DNA from: Bacteroidaceae bacterium
GTDB taxonomy: Bacteria; Bacteroidota; Bacteroidia; Bacteroidales; Bacteroidaceae
DNA: 19,624 nt
Reading direction: 5' to 3'
Assembly: GCA_030843315.1 (NCBI GenBank)
Contig: JAUUPT010000070.1
Coordinates: forward strand, 1 to 19,624
Below the pieces are notes generated by a model, which saw nothing but the letters and a program-made list of their open reading frames with translations, was not told the DNA's origin and ran no database searches. Below, piece by piece: positions 12,719-19,568 of this stretch; the stretch's first letter is position 1, and every line of letters begins with the position of its first letter. Made by a program: the position numbers and the translations under genes.

Positions 12719-14611
12719 CTATTCCGTGGTATCTTTATCAAATTCGCCTGTATATCTTACTTCCGGTTTCCAGTCGGTGATCTCTCCACCTACAGGCACC
12801 AGTATGTCGTTCTGGAGTTCCAGGGTGAAGGTATAATGGTTGTTTGCGACTACTGTAGCAAGAGTCAGGGTTGCTTTATAGGTGACGCCGTTTTCATCCG
12901 TTACGGATACATTGATGGTGATTCCGCCAGTGCGTGGGCTGATAACAGCACACCAGGTATATTTATCGGCAGCAGGGCGCAGCAGGGTGATGCTTTCCGA
13001 AGTACCGCCTCCCGTGCGCAGTCCTGTGCCCTCCACGTTCAGCTGGCTGAAGGCAGGGAGCGCATTTTTGCCCTTAAAGTTGAGCGTCAGCCGGGCGTTC
13101 AGGTGCTGGAATACATTGTCTCCCGTGAAGCTGACTGTGGCGCTTTCGACCTTGACTTTCGGGGTGCGCATCAGGTTCGAGTTCAGGAAGTTCTCCGGCT
13201 TGGACTGGTCTTGTATAATGCTGCTATAGCCTACCGGGAATACTGCCTGACAGGTGATGGCGGGCAGGAAGCCCAGTTCTTTGCCGGTGTCTATGGCGAC
13301 CCATTTGCCGCCGTCTTCCAGTTTGTAACCGGCGGAGGCGAATCCGTTGTCATCGCGGAAACAGGTTACGTTGATTTTATCGTCGGCAATGAAGGTGCTG
13401 CGGTCGTAGGCGTTGGAAGCCGGAGGAGAAGCGACGTCCCGCGTGGCAGGCGCCGTAGATTCTCCGCCGGCAATCTCGGCGAGGATGGTGAGCCGGGTGC
13501 CCAGTACAGGGGGCATAGGGGTATCCGGGGTTTGGGTATTGTCTGTCCACCCTCCAATGCCTACATTCTCGAAGCTCAGGCTGTTCCTGTCCAGCTTCAG
13601 GTGGTAGATGTATCGCTTTCCCGGCTCCCAGGCGGAGGAGAACCAGGTGGCGGTAGTGGCGGAGAGGGTACGGTCGTTCGTACTGTCGCCTTGCTTTCCT
13701 AACACAAGGTTTACGGTGACAGCATTTGAATTGGCACTATTAGGTGCTACCAGCCCGTATGCCACGGTGGCAGGTTCCCCTGCTTTTCCGGGAAGTTTCG
13801 GGTTGGGATCTGCGGAGAACTTCAAGGTGGCGTTGTCGCCGTTTGTTTCAGTGAATGCCAAGGTTCCGTTGTTCAGTTGCATCGTTCCCTTACCGGCACG
13901 GAAACCGCCACCACTCAGGCTGATGCTCTTTACGTAGTCATACGTATCATCCGCCTGGATACCAGTCTTGTAGTCGATGGTGAATACGACTTGGGAAAGG
14001 GCGTGATAGAGGTAGATGGTGGGGCTGGTGCTACCAGACGCATTGCTCACTTTGATAACGGCAGGGGTACCGGCTGTCTTGTCCTTATCCAATCCGTACA
14101 GGTAGTCCGGCTGTGAGCAGGCGGTGGCGCTTGCGCCGTCGAAGGTCTGATCGGCGGGGACGCTGATGGGGATGGTGCGGGTGGCGTTACCGGCATCAGC
14201 CGTTGTAGCTAATTGGGGATTACTATCTTTATCCGTTACGGGATACCACGCATACAGGCATGCCGTCTTAGTTTGCAGGTTTACCGGGCGAGAGGCAGTC
14301 CAGGTATCCGGGCTTGCGCTCGCATTCAGACTAAAGACGGCAGAAGAAATCGCCTCATCCGCATAAGAACTGTATCCGTCCGCTGCTGCCAGGAACACGC
14401 CGATATGGTCTACCTGTCCCGCACCCGTACCCGTTTCGCTGACAATGGAACGGCTCATAGGCGTGCCGTTGCAAGTGCTTACTGATATGGACAGGGGCAC
14501 GGAAGCATCCGGCACGTCCGGCACATCGGGCTGCTCCGAAGTGGAACAGCCGCAGACAAGCAGGAGGGCCGAGGCGAAGAACAAGGTATGTAAGAAAGGG
14601 ATACGGTTCAT
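12719..14611 (-). CDS. Two-domain fused fimbrillin
   Basis: This 630-residue lipoprotein has two complete fimbrillin units in one chain. LLLVCGC ends at lipid Cys22 and MSRSIV has Arg54. Domain 1 shows CLYAWYPVTD (118-127), PDYLYGLDK (168-176), LYHALSQVVFTI (201-212) and a closing IGGWTDN (352-358). A Pro-rich linker (TPDTPMPPVLG, 361-371) follows. Domain 2 (about 372-630) restarts with a new A-E-I-A-G strand, a second T-R site (R391) and a closing EITDWKPE. No signal peptide precedes domain 2. If R391 were cut as in type V pilus assembly, the halves would separate, so the linker could be important. Length is about twice that of a typical single-domain subunit here. Confidence 0.85.
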   Translation of the reverse strand: MNRIPFLHTLFFASALLLVCGCSTSEQPDVPDVPDASVPLSISVSTCNGTPMSRSIVSETGTGAGQVDHIGVFLAAADGYSSYADEAISSAVFSLNASASPDTWTASRPVNLQTKTACLYAWYPVTDKDSNPQLATTADAGNATRTIPISVPADQTFDGASATACSQPDYLYGLDKDKTAGTPAVIKVSNASGSTSPTIYLYHALSQVVFTIDYKTGIQADDTYDYVKSISLSGGGFRAGKGTMQLNNGTLAFTETNGDNATLKFSADPNPKLPGKAGEPATVAYGLVAPNSANSNAVTVNLVLGKQGDSTNDRTLSATTATWFSSAWEPGKRYIYHLKLDRNSLSFENVGIGGWTDNTQTPDTPMPPVLGTRLTILAEIAGGESTAPATRDVASPPASNAYDRSTFIADDKINVTCFRDDNGFASAGYKLEDGGKWVAIDTGKELGFLPAITCQAVFPVGYSSIIQDQSKPENFLNSNLMRTPKVKVESATVSFTGDNVFQHLNARLTLNFKGKNALPAFSQLNVEGTGLRTGGGTSESITLLRPAADKYTWCAVISPRTGGITINVSVTDENGVTYKATLTLATVVANNHYTFTLELQNDILVPVGGEITDWKPEVRYTGEFDKDTTE

Positions 14612-14630
14612 AAATAAGCTGTTAGAGTGA

Positions 14631-15713
14631 TTAATTGATTTCTAAGTTGTCATCGCCACTACCGAATGTACCATCAGTCCATGCGGTTACGGTAACCGAT
14701 GAAATGGAAAGTTCAGTACCCTTCAATGTTACGTTATAGGTATAGTTGTTACCGGCTAATAGGTGGCCGGTTTTATCAGAGTCGACACGACTGGCAGGAG
14801 TGCTACTGTTAGCAGCAGTGTTTGAAGGAGCTGTCAAGGTTACTTCATAATTCGCTCCGTCAATGGTAAAGGTAGCCTTGATGTTGTTTCCGATAGAAGC
14901 TGCGGTAGGCAATACCAATATGCTGAACTTCTTGCCGGCAGAGGTAGTTAAGGTATAACCATCCGTAATTTTGCGCTTATAAGTTGCATCCTCAAGATTA
15001 CCGGTGATTGCACCAGTAGTGATATCCATCTTCAATCCGTCGCTATCTCCTTTACCCAAAGTAGTACCATCAGCGTCTGCATCTTCCAGCTTTATGTTCG
15101 TCAAGCTACCTGTACCTGCATAAGAAGCATCCTTCTTGACGCAGAAGGTAATCATGGCTAAGGCGTGCTGCATTGCTAATGTCACGCTATTACCCGATTT
15201 GTTTGTTACATTCTCTACTTTAGTAGCATACATATAGTCTTTCTCATCTGTGGAAGCAGCGATAGCCGTACCATTGTCAGCAGTAATCGCAGTATTTTCA
15301 TCCCCTGGCAATGTGGTAACCGGAATCTGTGAGTTAGTAGGTTTACTATCCGCTACCGGATAATAGGCATATATCGTAGCCGCTTTATTGGTTAGGAAAA
15401 TCTTGTTATCGGTACCTGTTTCTGCATTGCCCCAATCGCTATCTCCTTTCGTATATACCGCATAGTTATTACTGCTTGTATAGTCATCCCCTGTAGCACA
15501 TACCGCTATCGTCGCATCCTTAGCAAATCCTTTATCTTGTCCGCCCTCTATCACGCCTCTTGTCAGCGCCACCGTCGGATTAATCTGCAGTTCTATCGGT
15601 TCATTGCTTTCTACTTCGGGTGTAGTGTTGTTATCACATCCCACGGCAAGCAACATACAGGGAAGCGCCAGGGACAAATGCCATAAATTCTGATTCAGTC
15701 TTTTCATTATCAT
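14631..15713 (-). CDS. Fimbrillin-family lipoprotein, candidate major subunit
   Basis: This 360-residue lipoprotein has LLAVGC ending at lipid Cys26 and ALTRGVIEGG with Arg52. The family motifs are clear: TIYAYYPV (113-120), EKDYMYA (157-163), AMQHALAMITFCVKK (180-194), GNNYTYNVTLK (321-331) and VTAWTDG (342-348). Its sequence is visibly less G+C-rich than the adjacent subunits and its composition is simple (Thr, Ala, Asn, Asp, Lys, few Cys), which is common in an abundant shaft protein. It is therefore my candidate for the major fimbrillin, with medium confidence; gene order does not prove it. Start: ATG at 15713, or an in-frame ATG two codons later that also gives a good signal peptide. Confidence 0.85.
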   Translation of the reverse strand: MIMKRLNQNLWHLSLALPCMLLAVGCDNNTTPEVESNEPIELQINPTVALTRGVIEGGQDKGFAKDATIAVCATGDDYTSSNNYAVYTKGDSDWGNAETGTDNKIFLTNKAATIYAYYPVADSKPTNSQIPVTTLPGDENTAITADNGTAIAASTDEKDYMYATKVENVTNKSGNSVTLAMQHALAMITFCVKKDASYAGTGSLTNIKLEDADADGTTLGKGDSDGLKMDITTGAITGNLEDATYKRKITDGYTLTTSAGKKFSILVLPTAASIGNNIKATFTIDGANYEVTLTAPSNTAANSSTPASRVDSDKTGHLLAGNNYTYNVTLKGTELSISSVTVTAWTDGTFGSGDDNLEIN

Positions 15714-15733
15714 GTGTGTTTATTGATTAATTT

Positions 15734-16759
15734 TCATTCTTTATTCTTCTCCTCTATTTCCAAATCACCCGCTTCTACCACCGTCCATTCTCCCACTGCA
15801 ACCGTAATGGTGAGGGGAGTCGTTCCGGGGTCGGGGTCAGTACCCGGATCGGGATCCGGGTCCGGCTTCGGCTCATTATAAGAAATGTTCAGCGTCACTT
15901 CGTGCGACATTCCGGCTTGCAGGTTGCCCGAAGCACCGTTGTCGTAGGCAATCTTCACATGGCTGTATGTACCTGCCGAGGTTTCTACCGTCAGCGTATA
16001 GGCGTCTCCGTCCACCGCAGGGGGAAGCATCAGGCTGCCCAGGTCTATGGGAGTGGTGCCGGTGACGCTGCCATCGGAGGGAACCAGCGACATCCCGGCG
16101 CTGCCGGAGAATGACGGAACGCCCGTAGCCAGCGGCACTGCCGCCTGCGTCTTTGCCTCGTTCACCGTGATCCGGGTTATCTGCACGTCGGAGTTGGCGG
16201 TCTGCCCCTTGCGCGCCTTGAAGTGCAGGCGGGTGAGCAGGTGATTGAACAGGAGCGGCCGGTCGTTCTGCGCATAGGTGTTGCCGGAGAAGCGTTCGCC
16301 GTCCCACATACAGCCCCGCAACTCGACGGCATAGAGCAGGTCTTGCTGTCCGGTCAGGGTATAGGTGGCAGTGCCGCTTTGCAGGGTAGCTGCCGGGGCG
16401 ATGGCTGCCAGATAGAGATAGGCGCCGTCGGGGGGATAGACGGGAGCGGCGATGCCCCCGCCCGTGTTCCATCCTATCTTTCCGGACGCATCCACGCGGG
16501 CCGTCCATACTCCTTCGTACATTCCCGTGAGCGGAGCATACTGCCCGCTTGCCGAGGTGAAGGCTACGGAAGCCGTGAACGCCTCGCCGGGGGCGGTGCG
16601 GGTGGTGGTGGTGGTGCCTTCGAGGGCGCCGCCACGGGCATAGAGCTGCACGGCGAGCGCCGCGTCCGCCACATCGGGCGGGACGACGCTACCTGCACAG
16701 CCCGACAACAGCCCGCACAGGCTGAGAAATGCCGGAAGGATGGAGAGTTTATGTTTCAT
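15734..16759 (-). CDS. Fimbrillin-family lipoprotein with Asp-Pro linker
   Basis: This 341-residue lipoprotein has LLSGC ending at lipid Cys21 and a Thr run followed by RTAPG (Arg54). VYPPDGAYLYLAAIAP (107-122), LTGQQDLLYA (135-144) and FNHLLTRLHFKA (171-182) match the two subunits upstream, so these three genes form a paralogue group. An unusual acidic/proline linker (EPKPDPDPDPGTDPDPGTTP, 296-315) separates the main fold from a final strand ITVAVGEW (318-325). In the other subunits this last strand follows directly, so the linker gives it a flexible tether. If that strand is the donor strand of polymerisation, this subunit would reach differently along the fibre. Start: ATG at 16759. Confidence 0.85.
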   Translation of the reverse strand: MKHKLSILPAFLSLCGLLSGCAGSVVPPDVADAALAVQLYARGGALEGTTTTTRTAPGEAFTASVAFTSASGQYAPLTGMYEGVWTARVDASGKIGWNTGGGIAAPVYPPDGAYLYLAAIAPAATLQSGTATYTLTGQQDLLYAVELRGCMWDGERFSGNTYAQNDRPLLFNHLLTRLHFKARKGQTANSDVQITRITVNEAKTQAAVPLATGVPSFSGSAGMSLVPSDGSVTGTTPIDLGSLMLPPAVDGDAYTLTVETSAGTYSHVKIAYDNGASGNLQAGMSHEVTLNISYNEPKPDPDPDPGTDPDPGTTPLTITVAVGEWTVVEAGDLEIEEKNKE

Positions 16760-16780
16760 TTCTATCTTGTTAACTTCATA

Positions 16781-17773
16781 TCAATTCAGGTCGGCAGAGC
16801 CGGGGTTGCCCGTTTTCCAGGGTGCCACCGTGGCAGTGGCAGCGATGGCAATGTCGTCGGCTTGCTGGGGCTCTATCACATTCAGGGTTATCTGGTGGGA
16901 ATATCCCACTACGGTTGTCAGGTTGTTGCCATTGTACTTGATGGGGATGTTGACGTAGGAAATGTCCTTGTCGCCCACCGTGAGCACAACGTCCACCGTC
17001 ACGCTGCCGGAGGCATTGACCATGACCGGGCGGCCGGTCGGGGCGGCGGTTTCACTCAATACAGTGCCGCCAATGCCGGGCACAGTCAATGAAGCGCTGC
17101 CCGTCCAGGTGACGGCGCCGTCGGCGGCGTTGACCGCCACGGGGCACTGGGCACTTTGGATGGAGATGCTCTTGACGCTTACCGTCTTACCGGTCCATGC
17201 GCCGTGTTCGGCAGCCGGTTTCAGCTTCACCTGGAAGGACAACTGGGTGGTGAGGTGCTCGAAGGACAGAAGAACCGGTTCTGCCGGAGAACTGCTATTG
17301 CCGGCATCTACTGCCCGTGCCCACATCACGTCCTGCTCCCCGTCGCGGCTGTTCAGGCTCACCACCGTGCCGGTGGTAAGCGTGCCGGCAGGGGAAACTG
17401 CCGCCAGGTGGGAGTGGGTGGTGTTGTCGGTGGGATAGTAAAGGGTCTGGTTCAGCTTTACTTCGGCTCCCGTTCCCGCCTTGAACGTGGCGGTGGAGGC
17501 ATTGGCGCGGACGGTGACCTTCGAGCCAAAGAGTTCATTCTTATACACGGGGGTGAAGCCTGTCCAGGCGGCGGTGGCGCCGTCGCACATCAGCACCGTT
17601 GCCGTGACGTTGCTGCCTTCCGTTACCGCCGCGCGGGTGATGCCCTGCACGCTTTGACCTATCCGGATGGCACGGGCGTTGACCGGGGTTTCCGGGGTAC
17701 TGGTATCTTCATTTCCATTGCAGCCCGCTGTCAGAAGCAACAGGGCAGCGAGGCCGATTCTTGTTTTCATCAT
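16781..17773 (-). CDS. Fimbrillin-family lipoprotein (second subunit gene)
   Basis: This 330-residue lipoprotein has LLTAGC ending at lipid Cys18 and GITRAAVTEG with Arg47. LYYPTDNTTHSHLAAVSP (111-128), RDGEQDVMWAR (143-153) and FEHLTTQLSFQVKLK (171-185) align with the corresponding motifs of its neighbours. The chain ends ATVAPWKTGNPGSADLN, again a V-x-x-W strand followed by a polar tail. It is the second subunit gene of the operon. The leader between it and the first subunit gene holds an 8-bp tandem repeat. Two ATG codons stand together at the start (17773 and 17770); either gives the same signal peptide. Confidence 0.85.
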   Translation of the reverse strand: MMKTRIGLAALLLLTAGCNGNEDTSTPETPVNARAIRIGQSVQGITRAAVTEGSNVTATVLMCDGATAAWTGFTPVYKNELFGSKVTVRANASTATFKAGTGAEVKLNQTLYYPTDNTTHSHLAAVSPAGTLTTGTVVSLNSRDGEQDVMWARAVDAGNSSSPAEPVLLSFEHLTTQLSFQVKLKPAAEHGAWTGKTVSVKSISIQSAQCPVAVNAADGAVTWTGSASLTVPGIGGTVLSETAAPTGRPVMVNASGSVTVDVVLTVGDKDISYVNIPIKYNGNNLTTVVGYSHQITLNVIEPQQADDIAIAATATVAPWKTGNPGSADLN

Positions 17774-17784
17774 ATCTATTTTTT

Positions 17785-17829
17785 TAATGTGCTAATATGT
17801 TAATATGCTAATGTGCTAATTGGCACATT
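17785..17829. repeat. Tandem 8-bp units and small hairpin in a fimbrial leader
   Basis: TAATGTGC, TAATATGT, TAATATGC and TAATGTGC run head to tail from 17785 to 17816. The last unit also forms a hairpin, AATGTGC (17810-17816), 6 nt, GCACATT (17823-17829). The array lies in the leader between the stop of one subunit gene (17832) and the start of the next (17773). Confidence 0.8.
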
Positions 17830-17831
17830 CC

Positions 17832-18791
17832 CTACATTACCTCTCCACTTCCGTCGTCGCCGCCCTGCCAGCTACGCACGGTGGCGGTGACGGACACTGC
17901 CTGCGGGTCGGGGATGGAGGGGTCGGGGATGTCGACGGACACGGTATAGGATATGCCGCCCTCACCCACCCCGCCTTCAAAGCGGATGGGAAGGTCGGTA
18001 TAGATCAGGTCGTGGGAAGGGTTATTGTCCACCGCCAGCGTGAGGTCGATGGTGAAGTCGGCACCGGGCTGCACCAATATAAAGGCGGGCAACCGTGCTA
18101 CACCGGACTTGAAGGGGAAGCTGCCGCCCGATGCCTCGCTGCTGTAAATGACTACCGGCGGTGCCGTGGTGAGGCATTCCAGCTCTTCCGTCAGCAGGGA
18201 GAGGCGGACGTCCTGCGCCAGTCCGTTCAGATGGAGAGAACGGATGGCGTAGCGGTCGGGCGCGGGTACATTCAGTTTCAGGAGGAAGCTCAGTTGGGTG
18301 AGCAGGTGGCGGTGCACCAGTATCTTGCTTTCGTCAGCCGTGAAGGGGGCGTCTTGCGAGCCGCTCAGTTCGTCGGTCATCATCAGGTCTTCCTCCCCGG
18401 TGAGGCTGTATGCCAGCGTGCCGTCCGATGACAGGGGTGCCGGGGGATAGAATCCCCGAAGGTAGAGTGCGCTGCCGTCGGTAGGATAATAGCGCATGGG
18501 GGAAAGGCTGATACGGTCGGCGGTGGCGATGCCATCCCAGCACTGCGTATAATTGCCGGAGGACGTGCCGCAAGCCACGCAGACGGGTGTGCCGATGAAG
18601 GCATCTATGGCAGCGCGGGTGCGGATGCCGGTATATAGCTGTATCGGCACAAGTGCCGGCGGGGAAGGAATATTAATATTGGTGCGCTCTCCCGAGCAAG
18701 CGGCAAAAAGCGCTGCTATCAGGAGCAGGGCGAACGGCTGTGTGCGGGGATGTCTTTCTTTCCGTTTTAGGAGGCGGTGGTTCCGTTTCAT
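17832..18791 (-). CDS. Fimbrillin-family lipoprotein (first subunit gene)
   Basis: This 319-residue lipoprotein starts with an unusually long basic N-terminus (MKRNHRLLKRKERHPRTQPF) before the hydrophobic segment and lipid Cys32 (ALFAAC). GIRTRAAIDA carries Arg59. Core motifs are YYPTDGSALYLRGFYP (101-116), LTGEEDLMMTD (130-140) and HRHLLTQLSFLL (160-171). It ends VTATVRSWQGGDDGSGEVM. It begins only 13 bp after the Rrf2-like regulator stops, so the two are almost certainly cotranscribed and perhaps translationally coupled. As the first subunit gene it is closest to the switch promoter. Being the first in the operon, it could be an anchor-like subunit, but the sequence shows no clear sign of that. 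Confidence 0.83.
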   Translation of the reverse strand: MKRNHRLLKRKERHPRTQPFALLLIAALFAACSGERTNINIPSPPALVPIQLYTGIRTRAAIDAFIGTPVCVACGTSSGNYTQCWDGIATADRISLSPMRYYPTDGSALYLRGFYPPAPLSSDGTLAYSLTGEEDLMMTDELSGSQDAPFTADESKILVHRHLLTQLSFLLKLNVPAPDRYAIRSLHLNGLAQDVRLSLLTEELECLTTAPPVVIYSSEASGGSFPFKSGVARLPAFILVQPGADFTIDLTLAVDNNPSHDLIYTDLPIRFEGGVGEGGISYTVSVDIPDPSIPDPQAVSVTATVRSWQGGDDGSGEVM

Positions 18792-18804
18792 GGGCTTACT
18801 ATAT

Positions 18805-19182
18805 TTAAAACAGGTCGTTCAGTTTGACTTCGGACAGGTAGACCCGGGTCACGTGGTTTATCACACCCAGTTTGGCGGCAGCACCCCGGTAGCGCTGGTA
18901 TAGTGTCTCGGAAGTCGGATGGTTGCAGTTCAGGTGCTCGCCGGTAGCTTCCAGAAGGTCGAGAAGGCTGATACGGTAGCAAGGACGGGCAAGCTCATAA
19001 GAAGCGGGCAAGTTGCGCTGCTCCGTATCCAGACAACGAATCAGGCCGCCGGATTCAAGCTTGGCAAGCAGTTCGGAAACGGTGTTCTGGAAAAGAGCAT
19101 AGTCCGAAGAAGGCTTACGGGAACCCTCATAAGCGATTTCATACAATATGGAGATAGCCGTCTGCGTTAATGGTGTTAGCAT
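18805..19182 (-). CDS. Small Rrf2-like winged-helix regulator
   Basis: This 125-residue protein heads the fimbrial operon. Its pattern follows the Rrf2 family. The N-terminal helix MLTPLTQTAISILYEIAYEG is like the family's ALRALLDLA helix. VSELLAKLESGGLIRC (32-47) is like the recognition helix and the turn before the wing. ASYELARPCYRISLLDLLEA (60-79) matches G-Y-x-L-A-R-P-x-x-x-I-S-L-L-D, and the C-terminal YLSEVKLNDLF matches the family's final helix. The segment before the recognition helix is shortened. Cys residues at about 47, 68 and 86 are present, but not in a recognisable Fe-S set. The gene lies directly after the switch, so it would be made only when the promoter faces left. It may be an autoregulator or a controller of other surface loci. 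Assignment is by fold pattern only. Confidence 0.6.
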   Translation of the reverse strand: MLTPLTQTAISILYEIAYEGSRKPSSDYALFQNTVSELLAKLESGGLIRCLDTEQRNLPASYELARPCYRISLLDLLEATGEHLNCNHPTSETLYQRYRGAAAKLGVINHVTRVYLSEVKLNDLF

Positions 19183-19214
19183 GATATACTTGTTTGATGT
19201 TAATTGTTATTCCA

Positions 19215-19232
19215 TTACTTTCCAAGTAACGG
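19215..19232 (+). repeat. Left inverted repeat of the switch
   Basis: TTACTTTCCAAGTAACGG at 19215-19232 is exactly complementary to 19516-19533. Including the preceding base it reads ATTAC-N7-GTAAC, one base away from the palindromic GTTAC-N7-GTAAC form. Confidence 0.95.
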
Positions 19233-19470
19233 AAAAGCCTTCCTGACAAGGAGAGAAAAAGAGTTTTCCTCCCTAACGATTTAGCTAAAAAAGGAACTTT
19301 AAAGGTCCTGAAAGAGAATAAAAGGGTGATCCATTTTTGAAGAGTCAGAGATGGAATAAGGCTGTGCGTGTGTTTATGAACAATAGCCGTGACAATATGT
19401 GCTTTTCTTGGGTAATGTATTGTTTAATCTGTATTTTTTATAAATACAAATGCAAATATTTAAGCTTTTG

Positions 19471-19502
19471 TTTGGATAAATAAATGATTATTTTCAACTT
19501 TG
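19471..19502 (+). promoter_or_regulatory. Rightward promoter inside the invertible segment
   Basis: TTTG (19471-19474), 20 bp and CAACTTTG (19495-19502) fit the consensus apart from C for T in the first base of the -7 box. The promoter ends 13 bp before the right repeat. The predicted start is near 19509, rightward; if the segment inverts, this would become a leftward start near 19239, about 57 nt before the ATG at 19182. Confidence 0.75.
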
Positions 19503-19515
19503 CCGCAATTATAAG

Positions 19516-19533
19516 CCGTTACTTGGAAAGTAA
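19516..19533 (-). repeat. Right inverted repeat of the switch
   Basis: CCGTTACTTGGAAAGTAA at 19516-19533 pairs perfectly with the left repeat. With the next base it contains GTTACTT-GGA-AAGTAAC (19518-19534), itself a perfect 7-bp palindrome with a 3-bp centre, as expected for a recombinase crossover site. Confidence 0.95.
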
Positions 19534-19546
19534 CTACCGCCACAAC

Positions 19547-19568
19547 GCAATGTGTTACAACACATTGC
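19547..19568. repeat. 10-bp hairpin just outside the switch
   Basis: GCAATGTGTT (19547-19556), AC, AACACATTGC (19559-19568) is a perfect 10-bp inverted repeat, 13 bp to the right of the right switch repeat. It would lie in the leader of any transcript from the rightward promoter. It could be an attenuator, a regulator-binding palindrome or part of the site architecture. The rest of 19569-19624 holds no gene I can support. Confidence 0.75.

Larger units (their letters stand above)
19215..19533. promoter_or_regulatory. Predicted invertible promoter segment controlling the fimbrial operon
   Basis: A 283-bp segment (19233-19515) is bounded by perfect 18-bp inverted repeats, whose palindromic form is that of Bacteroides tyrosine-recombinase sites. 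The segment has no coding region, but contains one good promoter (19471-19502) facing right. No other promoter of the TAnnTTTG type was seen upstream of the operon outside the segment. Inversion between the repeats would reverse the promoter and turn the operon on; in the sequence as given it should be off. The recombinase itself is not encoded in this window. Confidence 0.8.

Noticed and set aside
14680..14700. A GGTTACGGTAACC palindrome within the candidate major subunit gene as a second recombinase site
   Set aside because: Spacing between the half-sites is wrong (overlapping instead of N7), there is no partner repeat nearby, and it lies inside coding sequence.
15876..16508. A 210-residue minus-strand frame within the 341-residue fimbrillin gene
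   Set aside because: Arg/His/Pro-rich out-of-frame translation overlapping a clear lipoprotein gene on the same strand; not credible.
5944..18791. Many long plus-strand open frames opposite the fimbrillin genes (for example 8497-9156 and 12836-13702)
   Set aside because: They are antisense shadows of G+C-rich genes: low-complexity translations, no family motifs, no ribosome sites, and fully covered by well-supported minus-strand genes.
19215..19533. Could the 319-bp unit with 18-bp inverted ends be a MITE or small insertion sequence?
   Set aside because: No target duplication flanks it (TCCA on the left, CTAC on the right), the repeats have a palindromic recombinase-site form, and a promoter sits inside next to one repeat; an invertible promoter explains more.
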